Shown: piece by piece, positions 24,285-33,649 of the stretch
Position numbering within the stretch: the stretch's first letter is position 1
Layout: every line of letters begins with the position of its first letter
Assembly: GCA_028683385.1 (NCBI GenBank)
Contig: JAQUIJ010000014.1
Coordinates: 1-64,000, forward strand
DNA length: 64,000 bases
Direction: 5' to 3'
Origin: Prolixibacteraceae bacterium
GTDB lineage: Bacteria > Bacteroidota > Bacteroidia > Bacteroidales > Prolixibacteraceae
Position numbers and translations under genes: made by a program
Notes under the pieces: model-generated
The model's input: only the letters and a program-made list of their open reading frames with translations
What the model was told of the DNA's origin: nothing
Database searches by the model: none

Positions 24285-25544
24285 ATGGAAATTTATAAAA
24301 CGATTAGTCTTTCTAAAATAATCGAGCAGTATAAATCTGATACTGAATCTGTTTATAACACCTGGTTTATAAACAATGAGGACAGATTAAAGGCTTTTCG
24401 CTCCATTCGGCGAGGTGTTCTACAAGTTATAGAAGATATCAAAAGTGGAAAATTTGGTAATGATTTCAAGGGCAGTTCTTTGGAATTTGTGCTAACGTGC
24501 ATTACCGAACAGAAGCAGGTATTTGAAGGGGCAGCACATCCGTTCTACTGGAAACCAAAGTTGAGAATTCCTGATATTTATGAAAACGAGAAAAACAAGA
24601 TCGCTTTTGGTCAATTTTTGGAAAATGTGTTGAAAGCTACAAATGAAGAGCAAATTATCAAAGAGATTATTCGTTTGGACGATTTGAAAATTAAAGGCCT
24701 TGGTCCTGCTGTCGCAAGCATACTCTATTTCCTACATCCAACAATTATCCCACCTTCTAATACGGCTATCATCAACGGGTTTAATTATCTATTCAAGGAC
24801 AAGAAAAAGCTGGGGTCATGGAGTGAGTATTTAAAAATCAGGGAGGTATTAATAGACGTAAACAAGCAATATAAGAATGAATTTTCTCTCGACCTTGGAG
24901 CAATTTCCGGACTAATGTTTGAAATCGGAACGCAAAAATTGCTGCTTGGAAATGATGAATACCTCTCGGAGCCGGAACGAAAAAAACTGGAAGCCCTGAT
25001 TGAAAAACGGCATAACAAGATTAAGGAAGACAGGCAAGAAGAAAATTTGCATACCGAAATGCAATATCATTTGATAAAAATAGGAACAGCCTTGGGTTAT
25101 GATGTGATTTGTGCACAAAATGACCAATCGAGATCGTTTAATGGCACCAGTTTTTCATTTCATTGCCTACCCAACTTCCCAACGATGAACTCTGACAAAG
25201 ATACCATCAACACCATAAAGATGATTGATGTACTTTGGTTTCAAAAATCGACGAACAATATCATTGGGGCATTTGAGGTGGAGAAAAGCACCAGTATTTA
25301 TTCTGGAATCTTGCGCTTGACAGATCTTGCCTATTCTATTGCAGATGGGGATGAAGTGTTGTATATCATCATTCCCGATAGCAGAGAAAAAGATGTGCGA
25401 ATGCAATTATCGAGACCTTCAATAAAAAGCATCAAAGTGCCAATCAATTATATTTTGTTTTCCGATTTGCGGCAAAATTGCGATGCTCTTTGCAAGTTTG
25501 GCGAAAATCATCACATTATGAAGAAGATCGCTAAATCGATATAA
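24285..25544 (+). CDS. Restriction-nuclease-like protein with helix-hairpin-helix
   Basis: The 419-residue protein is not firmly recognised. Residues about 132-150 (LDDLKIKGLGPAVASILYFL) form a helix-hairpin-helix like that of DNA glycosylases. The C-terminal third has DVLWFQKSTNNIIGAFEVEK (about 311-330), compatible with a nuclease D...ExE/K core, followed by SGILRLTDLAYSIADGDE. Such an arrangement is seen in some restriction endonucleases. It starts 20 bases after the response regulator. No methyltransferase is adjacent. DNA binding is likely; cleavage is inference. Confidence 0.55.
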   Translation: MEIYKTISLSKIIEQYKSDTESVYNTWFINNEDRLKAFRSIRRGVLQVIEDIKSGKFGNDFKGSSLEFVLTCITEQKQVFEGAAHPFYWKPKLRIPDIYENEKNKIAFGQFLENVLKATNEEQIIKEIIRLDDLKIKGLGPAVASILYFLHPTIIPPSNTAIINGFNYLFKDKKKLGSWSEYLKIREVLIDVNKQYKNEFSLDLGAISGLMFEIGTQKLLLGNDEYLSEPERKKLEALIEKRHNKIKEDRQEENLHTEMQYHLIKIGTALGYDVICAQNDQSRSFNGTSFSFHCLPNFPTMNSDKDTINTIKMIDVLWFQKSTNNIIGAFEVEKSTSIYSGILRLTDLAYSIADGDEVLYIIIPDSREKDVRMQLSRPSIKSIKVPINYILFSDLRQNCDALCKFGENHHIMKKIAKSI

Positions 25545-25622
25545 TACAGAAAAGGCTTACCCTTACTCTCTAAAATGCCAAGCATCTTAGCCAAAGAATT
25601 AGTCCTGTAGTTCCAACATTAA

Positions 25623-26885
25623 CTAGTACAAATCTATTCCAAAAATTAAAGCTGAGTTCGTAATATCATAGCTAATTTCCCATCCGCTCCAAAGTAGTCC
25701 ACAGACCAGACCTCCGTTTTTAATGCCTGTTTTCAGGCTAAAAGCTTTAGATATGCCATAATACAAACTGACGTCATATTGGTTATTCCACCATATATCA
25801 AGATTAGATTTGGATAACGTTAAATGATTGTTGCCATTAAACAGGTTGTAGGTATAATAGGCGCCTATTGACAATTTTTGGGTCATGTAATAACCGAGCG
25901 ATAATTTGAGTCCACCATTTATAATACCTTGGTCAATTTTATAATCCACGTTATCAACGGTCAGGCTATCTATATTCACATATTTGATAAACGGGCTGAC
26001 TCTAAATCCAAAGTTATTGTTGCGGGTTTTATACACCTGTATAGGCAATGCCAGGTTTATCCCATTAACATTTCCCGAAGTATATATCGCTGGGTTTATA
26101 TCCAACCGATCACTTAATTTATGGTACGTCTGGATACCAAATGAAATGTTGTCCACTGTGCTGTACCCTAACCAGTACCAAAAATATCCATTCACTCCGC
26201 GGTCCAGATCTTCTCTGTTCAAATTGTACCCAGGATGAAAACTACTGAAATAGTAGCTGGGATTTAGTTTTTTGAATGCATCCTCCGTGATGGTTGGAGT
26301 TTGGCCTGACAGAAAATGTTTGGCATAATTTCGTTGAAGGATCCACAAAGAATCCTTGTTATCACTATCCCGAAACCCACGGAACCTGGCTGAATATTTT
26401 CCGGATGAATAGTTTAAAAAATCCGAATATTTTAAGTTTGCAGAATCTTGCTTTTGCAATTGTTCGTAACAGTAAGCTTCTAAAAATAAGTAATCCGTAT
26501 ATTTTATAATCTCGGGACATTGCCTTTTTAGGTTGCTTATTTCGTCTAAAGCCTGGTCATAATCTTTACTCAATATTTTAGATGAAACCTGAGAATAGGT
26601 GGATGTTAATCGGAAATCGGAATTTCTGATAACGTCAGATTTTTCTTGCCTTCGCTTAAATGGATACCGGAATTTATTTTGCTTTAATTCTCGTTCAAAT
26701 TGTTCAATATTAGACTTTGTAATCAATTGGTTACTGTCATTTCGCAGGATGACCTTTTGTTTGTTGGTTATGGCATATTCATAAATCCCCTTCTGATCGT
26801 TATACACTACCCGCTTAAACTTTAATGTCTGGCAACCTGAAATTAACAATGCCAACAATACCGCCAGAAATAAATTTACTTTCAT
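25623..26885 (-). CDS. Lipoprotein, probably outer-membrane beta-barrel-like
   Basis: The 420-residue protein has a lipoprotein signal ending LALLISGCQTLKF (lipobox Cys near residue 18 from ATG 26885). The middle (about 95-155) has a helical repeat-like portion around EAYCYEQLQKQDSANLKY. The C-terminal 200 residues alternate aromatic and polar residues with many Gly and Tyr (LGYYMTQKLSIGAYYTYNLF), like an outer-membrane barrel. No family is recognised. Confidence 0.65.
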   Translation of the reverse strand: MKVNLFLAVLLALLISGCQTLKFKRVVYNDQKGIYEYAITNKQKVILRNDSNQLITKSNIEQFERELKQNKFRYPFKRRQEKSDVIRNSDFRLTSTYSQVSSKILSKDYDQALDEISNLKRQCPEIIKYTDYLFLEAYCYEQLQKQDSANLKYSDFLNYSSGKYSARFRGFRDSDNKDSLWILQRNYAKHFLSGQTPTITEDAFKKLNPSYYFSSFHPGYNLNREDLDRGVNGYFWYWLGYSTVDNISFGIQTYHKLSDRLDINPAIYTSGNVNGINLALPIQVYKTRNNNFGFRVSPFIKYVNIDSLTVDNVDYKIDQGIINGGLKLSLGYYMTQKLSIGAYYTYNLFNGNNHLTLSKSNLDIWWNNQYDVSLYYGISKAFSLKTGIKNGGLVCGLLWSGWEISYDITNSALIFGIDLY

Positions 26886-26986
26886 CAGAATCAAATTGAT
26901 AATAAATAATTACTACTTACTGTAAGAACTAGATACCGCTTTACAGACCATTCAGGCATGAGTTGTAAGCTCGTCCCAGCAAGGGT

Positions 26987-27520
26987 TTATTTCAATACAG
27001 TATATTCTTTGATTTTTAATTCGTACACATTGTTGTCAACCTTTATCCACCCAAATTTTCCTCCGGTTTTGAATCCGATATATTTATCGGAAACATCGAG
27101 GAAATTTGCAAAACCCTGACAGCCACTTATTCCTCCACACTCAAAACTTTGTAAGATCAATTTTGAAGAAACACCTGTTGACCAGTTTAAATTATCATTT
27201 AAAACAGCTTTCATGTTCAATGTGTCGGGATAATTATTAATTTTTGAAAGTGCAACCTGCACACCATTCTTAATTAAAATATTAGTCTCCGAACTATACC
27301 CATACGTCGCTGGTTTTGGAGATTTAATAAATACAATATCAAAAGTGCCGTCGGAATTTAAATCTAATGAATCTTTACCGGACGGTAAAATCGAGACTAG
27401 AGGATCAAGTTTAACAATCTCGAAATTTTTACTGTCATTTCCAATTACTATTGTATAGTCACTTTCCTTCTCACATGAAAGAAAAATTAAAAAAATAACT
27501 AAAATTAAAAATGCTCTCAT
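26987..27520 (-). CDS. Lipoprotein of unknown function
   Basis: The 177-residue protein has a signal MRAFLILVIFLIFLSCEKE with a lipobox Cys at residue 16. The mature part is beta-rich, and SLDLNSDGTFDIVFIKS has the look of an EF-hand-like or FG-GAP-like calcium loop. Not recognised beyond that. Confidence 0.65.
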   Translation of the reverse strand: MRAFLILVIFLIFLSCEKESDYTIVIGNDSKNFEIVKLDPLVSILPSGKDSLDLNSDGTFDIVFIKSPKPATYGYSSETNILIKNGVQVALSKINNYPDTLNMKAVLNDNLNWSTGVSSKLILQSFECGGISGCQGFANFLDVSDKYIGFKTGGKFGWIKVDNNVYELKIKEYTVLK

Positions 27521-27605
27521 AATATAATAGTATTAAAGATTGTCGAATTAATTAAATACAAGTATTGTACCTTACAATAGTATTCTAGGTTTGAAAGGAA
27601 CCTGA

Positions 27606-27980
27606 TTATTGAAATTCATCATTATTAATCGTTGTACTATATAATCCATTATCAAAGTTCCAAGATGAATTATCAAGGTAATTTTTTGATGAAACTAATG
27701 TGTCGTTCTTTGTTACAATAAACTTATCTAAATCAATTGTCACGTTATCAAAATATGGTCCTTTTGAACCTTCAACTCCATGATCTGTAATAAATAAGAT
27801 TTTTGTTTCATTTGCCTCAATTGTAAAAACTGAATCTATTCGAAATGTTTTTAATTCAATTTTTACTTCTGATTCATTATTGTTCGTCACCTGATAGGTG
27901 TAGTCATAAGCATATTCGCAGGAAGCTAATGCCATAATAATCAGAAATAGAAATATTAATTTCAAATTGTTTGTATTCAT
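27606..27980 (-). CDS. Lipoprotein fused behind an lgt remnant
   Basis: From ATG 27980 the protein has 124 residues with a lipoprotein signal (MNTNNLKLIFLFLIIMALAS then CEY). The frame is open upstream to a GTG at 28070, but those 30 codons are clearly the continuation of a broken lgt gene, so ATG 27980 is preferred. The mature part is short and beta-rich. Function is not recognised. Confidence 0.6.
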   Translation of the reverse strand: MNTNNLKLIFLFLIIMALASCEYAYDYTYQVTNNNESEVKIELKTFRIDSVFTIEANETKILFITDHGVEGSKGPYFDNVTIDLDKFIVTKNDTLVSSKNYLDNSSWNFDNGLYSTTINNDEFQ

Positions 27981-28190
27981 TGCTCCGACAATTGTTCCAA
28001 TGAAAATGAAAACAGCCAGTTTCTCTAAATTTTCAATTGACAAATTCTCTTTGATGTAAATTCGTTTCACAATGGACTAGCCCAGAAACAATCCTGTCAC
28101 AAACAGAAGTCCGTAATATCTGAGTGAAAAGACTCCGAAAAGTTTTATAATCTCGGGGTCAATGTTCCAATTTATAAATCCTGTCACCAT
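27981..28190 (-). pseudogene. lgt: lgt remnant (prolipoprotein diacylglyceryl transferase N-terminus)
   Basis: Reading from ATG 28190, the minus strand encodes MVTGFINWNIDPEI, then FGVFSLRYYGLLFVTGLFLG, then an in-frame TAG at 28077-28079, then SIVKRIYIKENLSIENLEKL and FIFIGTIVGA. This matches the first ~70 residues of Bacteroidota Lgt, with the TAG where a Tyr is usual (LGY). The homology stops exactly where the lipoprotein ATG begins. The rest of Lgt, including its catalytic region, is absent. A functional copy must exist elsewhere if the organism makes lipoproteins. Confidence 0.8.
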
Positions 28191-28555
28191 AGTTTATTAT
28201 GTGCTGTGTCCACCTACCCTTGTGCTAACATTTATATACCTGCCAATTGCTGGTATTTTTGTTTATATGTGCAAGTCAATCCAATAAATGAGTTGGAATT
28301 TACCTCATTAAAGGGGTCACGTTTATGAATTCCTTACGCCTTTCAAACTTATGGTTTTCATCCTGTTTTTCAAAGCGATTTTACAAAATAATTTAGAAAG
28401 ATGAGTTAAACTTAGAAATACAAATCTCTTCTTCCTGTATCTACCTCACTTATGGTATGCCATATACCTAATTTGTGGTATTTGAATGAAAACTTAAGGA
28501 TTGCAACTTTGTCCCGTATTTATACTCATCGGTGCAGATACATAAAAAAACCAAA
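28191..28555. other. Intergenic region before the sulfite reductase gene
   Basis: No gene is seen. It contains a small stem (ATACC/GGTAT around 28236-28256) and an AT-rich stretch, and ends with the promoter-like site listed separately. No riboswitch could be recognised by eye. Confidence 0.4.
28481..28511 (+). promoter_or_regulatory. Putative promoter of the sulfur cluster
   Basis: TTTG at 28481-28484, 19 bases, then CAACTTTG at 28504-28511, one mismatch from the Bacteroidota TTTG-N19-TAnnTTTG pattern. It lies 44 bases before ATG 28556. Confidence 0.4.
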
Positions 28556-30892
28556 ATGTATAAAAATCCAGACTCCCTAAATACCGAAATCAGCGCATTT
28601 GAAAAGCATGTGCACGATTTCAGGAACGGTGAAATTGAAGCCATAAAATTCAAAGCCATTCGAGTGCCATTGGGCATTTACGAGCAACGTGTAAACGGTA
28701 CCTTTATGGTTCGTGTGCGCTGTGCTGCTGGTATGATTACGCCTTCCCAGTTGAAACAAGTAGCTTTGCTGGCTCAAAAAGAAGGAACCGAACCCATTCA
28801 TATCACCACCCGTCAGGAACTTCAGTTGCACAATGTACAATTGGAACAGGCTCCTGGGATTTTGGAACAATTGTACCGATTCGGCTTGTCATCGCGCGGT
28901 GGTGGTGGAAATACAGTACGCAACATCATGGCATCGGAAGATGCCGGTATAGCAAAAGATGAAATTTTTGATGTTACGCCTTATGCGCTGGCGTTGACAA
29001 ATACCCTGATTGCCGAACCTGATTCGTGGTCGTTACCACGTAAATATAAAATTGCTTTGGCCGGAAACGATACCGATAACGCCAATGCCACATTCAGCGA
29101 TCTGGGTTTGATTGCAACCATCAGAAATGGAGAAAAAGGCTTCAAAGTATATATTGGCGGAGGATTGGGCTCGAAACCCACAGCCGGGTTTAAACTGTCT
29201 GACTTTATTCCGGCAACCGATTTGCTTTATGTTGGCGAAGCATTGAAGATTTTGTTTTCAGAAAATGGAAACCGCCGGAACCGCCACAAAGCACGCATCC
29301 GTTACATCTTTTACAAACTGGGTGAAGAACGGGTTTTTGAGCTTTTTCAGGAGATATTTAACCGTCTGAAAGCTGAAGGCAATTATGAATTGGAACTTCC
29401 TGAAGTTCATCAATCTTTAAAAGAAGGCTTGGTGATTGACTTTAATCCTGAAAACGGATTGTTCGGGAAATGGGTAAAGCGATATGTTAAAGAGCAAAAA
29501 CAAAGCGGTTTTTATTCGGTCGAAGTGCCTTTCAATCAGGGAATGGTGAAAGCCGAAACGCTCATCCGGCTGGCTGAATTCCTTGCCCCACTTGGAGAAG
29601 ATGTGATCCGGTTTACTATGAGACAAAACGTTCTGTTGCGAAATGTCCCCGGACAGTTGCTTGAATTTTTGTATCAGGAATTGAAAGATTTGGGGGTTGA
29701 AGTTGATCTGCCACGAATCCTGAATTCTCTGGTTGCCTGTGCCGGTGCGGATACCTGCCGGTTGGGAATTTGCCTTTCGAGAGGCGCATCGTCGGCAATC
29801 AAAAAATCATTGTCTGGCCTTTCTGAAGCCCGGTTGGATGAATTGAACGACATCAACGTCAATTTATCCGGATGTCCTAATTCTTGCGGACAGCACAGCC
29901 TAGCGCAGCTTGGTTTCTACGGAAAAGCCTCGCGCAACGACCGCCTTTATCCGGCTTACTATGTAGTTGCAGGTGGACAGACCGGTGATAACAAAGCCCG
30001 TCTGGCATCGAAATACGGCGAAATCAGTGCCCGCGACTTGCCTCAATTTACAGCACGGCTTTTGGAGAAATGGAGTGTGAAAAAATTACGGTTTTCTGAT
30101 TTTAACGATTACCTCGACCGCGAAGGAAAAACCGATGTGGAAGAGCTATTGACCAACTTTGATACTATTCCATCATTCGGGGATGATAAGAATTACTATT
30201 TCGATTGGGGAGCCGAGGAGATTTTCACGCTCACAGGGAAAGGCGCTGCCGAATGTTCAGCCGGTATGTTTGATATGATTGATTTTGACCGCGATGCCAT
30301 TTTAGATATCCAGAAAGGCATTGAACAAACTAACGATCAGGCATTGATCAACAAATCGCTTTATGGCATTGTATATCATGCTTCGAGGATGTTGCTGGTT
30401 ACCCGTGGCATTGAACCCAATAGCCGGGAAGAAGTTTTCACAGCATTTATCCAGTCGTTTATACTCGAAGGACATATCAGTGCAGAGTTTGAACCGGCAG
30501 TTAAGCTGGCCCTGACAAATCCTGAAGCTTCATTTTTAAAACACCGGGCAATTGTTTATGACCTGGCCACCTCTGTTATTGATTTATATAACAGCATGGA
30601 CGATTCACTTCAGTTTAAGGCACAAAAAGAAGTTCCAAAGGCAAATGAAATTGTAAAAGGGATCACATCTGATAAACGTTTTAAAGATTTTCGCGGAGTG
30701 GCTTGTCCAATGAATTTTGTAAAGACAAAAATTGAATTATCAACCATGAAAAGCGGTGAATTACTTGAAATCCTTTTGGATGATGGCGCACCTATTAAAA
30801 ACGTGCCGGGTTCGGTTCGTAACGAAGGGCATCATGTTCTGGAAGAAAAAAGGAAGGAGAATTTTTGGTCGGTTCTTATCCGGAAACAATAA
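28556..30892 (+). CDS. Siroheme sulfite/nitrite reductase fused to a TusA-like domain
   Basis: 778 residues from ATG 28556. Two ferredoxin-like half domains and two siroheme/[4Fe-4S] half domains are visible: RVRCAAGMITPSQL early, then CAGADTCRLGIC (about 394-405) and SGCPNSCGQH (about 438-447), which give the C-x5-C and C-x3-C cluster ligands. After a helical stretch of about 130 residues (570-700) the C-terminus is a TusA/SirA-like domain: FRGVACPMNFVKTKIEL (about 712-728) carries the single Cys-Pro, then MKSGELLEILLDDG. It should reduce sulfite to sulfide using reduced ferredoxin; the TusA-like part may accept or pass on sulfur. Cysteine synthase follows. Confidence 0.85.
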   Translation: MYKNPDSLNTEISAFEKHVHDFRNGEIEAIKFKAIRVPLGIYEQRVNGTFMVRVRCAAGMITPSQLKQVALLAQKEGTEPIHITTRQELQLHNVQLEQAPGILEQLYRFGLSSRGGGGNTVRNIMASEDAGIAKDEIFDVTPYALALTNTLIAEPDSWSLPRKYKIALAGNDTDNANATFSDLGLIATIRNGEKGFKVYIGGGLGSKPTAGFKLSDFIPATDLLYVGEALKILFSENGNRRNRHKARIRYIFYKLGEERVFELFQEIFNRLKAEGNYELELPEVHQSLKEGLVIDFNPENGLFGKWVKRYVKEQKQSGFYSVEVPFNQGMVKAETLIRLAEFLAPLGEDVIRFTMRQNVLLRNVPGQLLEFLYQELKDLGVEVDLPRILNSLVACAGADTCRLGICLSRGASSAIKKSLSGLSEARLDELNDINVNLSGCPNSCGQHSLAQLGFYGKASRNDRLYPAYYVVAGGQTGDNKARLASKYGEISARDLPQFTARLLEKWSVKKLRFSDFNDYLDREGKTDVEELLTNFDTIPSFGDDKNYYFDWGAEEIFTLTGKGAAECSAGMFDMIDFDRDAILDIQKGIEQTNDQALINKSLYGIVYHASRMLLVTRGIEPNSREEVFTAFIQSFILEGHISAEFEPAVKLALTNPEASFLKHRAIVYDLATSVIDLYNSMDDSLQFKAQKEVPKANEIVKGITSDKRFKDFRGVACPMNFVKTKIELSTMKSGELLEILLDDGAPIKNVPGSVRNEGHHVLEEKRKENFWSVLIRKQ

Positions 30893-30955
30893 ATTTCATA
30901 TCATGCTACGCAAGTAAAAAATCAGAATACTATTAAGAACAAAACAAGAAACAAC

Positions 30956-31915
30956 ATGACAAAAATTGCAGAAAAATTAACCGACTTAATTGGTAATACT
31001 CCATTGTTGGAGCTTTCCAATTTTAACAGTCAGCATCAGCTTGAATCCAGACTGATCGCCAAACTCGAATATTTTAATCCGGGAGGAAGTGTAAAAGACC
31101 GCATTGGCAAAGCGATGATAGAAGATGCCGAAGCAAATGGTATTTTAAAACCCGATTCGGTAATTATTGAGCCAACCAGCGGAAATACCGGGATTGCCTT
31201 AGCATTGGTTGCCGCAGCAAAAGGTTACCGTTTAATCCTTACTATGCCTGAAACCTTCAGTGTTGAACGTAGAAATCTTCTCAAAGCGCTTGGAGCTGAA
31301 CTTGTTTTGACACCAGGAGCGCAAGGAATGAAAGGCGCCATTGCCAAAGCTGTTGAACTGGCAGAAACTACACCAAATTCATTCATCCCACAACAATTTA
31401 AGAATCCGGCAAATCCGGAAGCACACCGAAAAACAACCGCAATCGAAATATGGGACGATACCGATGGTGAGGTTGATATTTTTGTTTCGGGAATTGGAAC
31501 TGGTGGAACGATTACCGGCGTGGGTGAAATCCTGAAGGAAAGAAAACCGTCCGTTCAAATCATTGCTGTAGAGCCAGCCGATTCACCGGTCATTTCCGGT
31601 GGAAATCCTGGACCTCACAAAATACAGGGCATTGGGGCAGGTTTTATTCCTGATGTATTGAATCGTTCTGTGATTGATGAAGTTATCACGGTAAGCAATG
31701 AAAATGCTTTTGCTGCCAGCCGTCAATTGGCTCGTTCTGAAGGATTATTGGTTGGGATATCATCGGGCGCAGCGGCTTATGCAGCGTTACAGGTGGCCCA
31801 ACGGCCTGAGAATAAAGGAAAAACAATTGTAGTTATCCTTCCTGATACTGGTGAAAGGTATCTGTCAACTATTCTTTACCAGTTTGAAGAACCGGCAGCA
31901 GTGCATGCCAATTAG
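30956..31915 (+). CDS. cysK: Cysteine synthase (O-acetylserine sulfhydrylase)
   Basis: The 319-residue PLP enzyme has the lysine motif [10 protein letters not shown] (about residues 42-51), the substrate loop [11 protein letters not shown] (about 72-82) and the phosphate-binding [11 protein letters not shown] (about 180-190). It makes cysteine from O-acetylserine and sulfide, or from a protein thiocarboxylate in CysM-type members. Its place between a sulfite reductase and a sulfur-carrier system suggests either source. Confidence 0.93.
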   Translation: MTKIAEKLTDLIGNTPLLELSNFNSQHQLESRLIAKLEYFNPGGSVKDRIGKAMIEDAEANGILKPDSVIIEPTSGNTGIALALVAAAKGYRLILTMPETFSVERRNLLKALGAELVLTPGAQGMKGAIAKAVELAETTPNSFIPQQFKNPANPEAHRKTTAIEIWDDTDGEVDIFVSGIGTGGTITGVGEILKERKPSVQIIAVEPADSPVISGGNPGPHKIQGIGAGFIPDVLNRSVIDEVITVSNENAFAASRQLARSEGLLVGISSGAAAYAALQVAQRPENKGKTIVVILPDTGERYLSTILYQFEEPAAVHAN

Positions 31916-32030
31916 ACTTGGTTCAGAAGTTTAGAATTTTTATACTCAGGTTCTGAAACATATTAACCGGAATGCTCATTGATAGTATTTCGGATACAAT
32001 TCATTATAAATCACTTAGAAAAGAATTTTT

Positions 32031-32246
32031 ATGAGCAAAATACAAGTTAATGGGAATGAACAGATCCTTGAAACGGATTCTGTTTCCGTACTCGAACTGA
32101 TTAAATTGAACAAAGTGCTAAATGCCGACATGGTTTCGGTGCAGCTTAACGGAGAGTTTGTTGACCGCGAAGTTTATAGCTCCACTGTGCTTAAAGACAA
32201 CGACGAAATCGACTTTCTTTACTTCATGGGCGGAGGTGCTAATTAA
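32031..32246 (+). CDS. ThiS/MoaD/CysO-like sulfur carrier with masked C-terminus
   Basis: The 71-residue protein has the beta-grasp ubiquitin-like fold pattern (MSKIQVNGNEQIL, then VSVQLNGEFVDREVY and LKDNDEIDFLYFMGGGAN). Sulfur carriers normally end in Gly-Gly; here two or three residues (AN, or GAN) follow the glycines. A JAMM protease encoded at 33236 could remove them, as known for CysO/Mec-type and HcyS/HcyD-type systems. An E1-like adenylating enzyme follows at 32382. Confidence 0.85.
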   Translation: MSKIQVNGNEQILETDSVSVLELIKLNKVLNADMVSVQLNGEFVDREVYSSTVLKDNDEIDFLYFMGGGAN

Positions 32247-32381
32247 TTGACAACTTTTCTAATTGACCATTTAAACATTTACTATTTACCATTTAAAGCA
32301 TAAAACTAGCATGAACACCTGAATGCTTTGTTTTCCTGATGAAATAGTAAATAGTAAATAACAAAATCGTAAATAAACAAG

Positions 32382-33224
32382 ATGGACTTTACTGAAGATC
32401 AAATACAACGATACAGCCGCCACATTATCCTTCAGGATGTTGGTGTGGAAGGGCAGGAAAGAATTAACAAGGGGAAGGTGTTGATTGTGGGAGCCGGAGG
32501 TTTGGGGGCTCCGGTTGCCCTCTACCTTGCCGCTGCGGGTGTTGGTACCATTGGCATCATTGATGGCGACGTAGTCGATTTATCAAACCTGCAACGTCAG
32601 GTCATTCATTTCACTCCTGATGTGAATAAAGCCAAAGTACTTTCGGCAAAAGAGAAAATTAATCAGCTAAACCCTGATGTAAAGGTGATTACCTACTACG
32701 ATCTTCTGACCGCAAGCAATGCTTTGGACATCATCAAAGATTACGATTTTGTGGTGGACGGAACAGATAATTTCCCTGTGAAATTCCTGATTAACGATGC
32801 TTGCGTTCAGGCCGGAAAACCATTTTCGCACGGCGGAATATTACGTTTTGAGGGGCAAACCATTACAGTTTTACCCGGAACAGCATGTTACCGCTGTGTG
32901 TTCCATGCGCCGCCACCTCCCAATGCAGTGCCTACCTGTTCGCAGGCTGGCGTTTTGGGGGCCATTGCCGGAATGCTGGGAACTATTCAGGCGGCTGAAG
33001 TCCTGAAATACTTGACAGGAGTTGGCGACTTGCTGACCAACCGTTTGCTGACTTTCAACGCCAAAACAATGGATTTCCGCACTATTAAAGTGAAACACAA
33101 TCATCGTTGTGCAGTTTGCGGCGATCATCCGACAATTACCGAACTGGTTGATTACGAGCAGGCAACCTGTGAAATAAAAACGCATGGTGAAGGTGTGCCT
33201 CATAAAGCTTTAATTCAGAAATAA
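32382..33224 (+). CDS. moeB: ThiF/MoeB-type E1-like adenylyltransferase
   Basis: The 280-residue protein has the ATP-binding loop VGAGGLGAPVALYLAAAGVG (about 30-49), the downstream DGDVVDLSNLQRQVIH (about 55-70), the catalytic region PTCSQAGVLGAIAGMLG with its Cys (about 186), and zinc-binding CYRC and CAVCGDHP pairs. It has no rhodanese extension. It should adenylate the C-terminal Gly of the sulfur carrier at 32031 to allow thiocarboxylate formation; the sulfur donor may be the TusA-like domain upstream or a desulfurase elsewhere. Confidence 0.9.
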   Translation: MDFTEDQIQRYSRHIILQDVGVEGQERINKGKVLIVGAGGLGAPVALYLAAAGVGTIGIIDGDVVDLSNLQRQVIHFTPDVNKAKVLSAKEKINQLNPDVKVITYYDLLTASNALDIIKDYDFVVDGTDNFPVKFLINDACVQAGKPFSHGGILRFEGQTITVLPGTACYRCVFHAPPPPNAVPTCSQAGVLGAIAGMLGTIQAAEVLKYLTGVGDLLTNRLLTFNAKTMDFRTIKVKHNHRCAVCGDHPTITELVDYEQATCEIKTHGEGVPHKALIQK

Positions 33225-33235
33225 CATTTCAGACT

Positions 33236-33631
33236 ATGCTCCACGTACCGCAACAAATTATTAATGATCTGTTTGACCACGCCAAAACTGGTTTGCCTGA
33301 AGAAGTTTGTGGTTACCTGGCTGGCGTTGGACGAGAAGTTACGCGGCAGTATCGGTTAACCAACGTTGACCATAGCAACGAACATTTTTCGTTCGATCCG
33401 AAAGAGCAGTTTCATGTTGTGCGTGAGGTACGAAAGGATGGTTTGGAGATTCTGGCCAATTACCACAGTCATCCCGAAACACCAGCCCGGCCTTCGCAGG
33501 AAGATATCCGGTTGGCATTCGATCCGAATATAAGCTATGTAATTGTTTCACTGGCTGATAAATTACCAGATGTAAAATCTTTCAGGATAAAAAACGGTGA
33601 GGTTGATAAAGAAGAAATCCAGGTTATCTAA
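33236..33631 (+). CDS. JAMM/Mpn+ metalloprotease (Mec/HcyD-like)
   Basis: The 131-residue protein has the full JAMM motif: Glu in PEEVCGYLAG (about 19-28) and NYHSHPETPARPSQEDIRLA (about 73-92) with HxHP(x)nS..D. Stand-alone JAMM proteases of this size beside a ubiquitin-like sulfur carrier act by removing C-terminal residues or releasing the amino-acid adduct. The carrier at 32031 has extra residues after its glycines, which fits. Only 11 bases separate it from the E1-like gene. Confidence 0.9.
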   Translation: MLHVPQQIINDLFDHAKTGLPEEVCGYLAGVGREVTRQYRLTNVDHSNEHFSFDPKEQFHVVREVRKDGLEILANYHSHPETPARPSQEDIRLAFDPNISYVIVSLADKLPDVKSFRIKNGEVDKEEIQVI

Positions 33632-33649
33632 AAAATACAAAATAAAATC

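Noticed and set aside
28071-28076. Start of the 27606 lipoprotein at GTG 28070
   Set aside because: The extra 30 codons match Lgt in frame, and the lipoprotein signal begins at ATG 27980.
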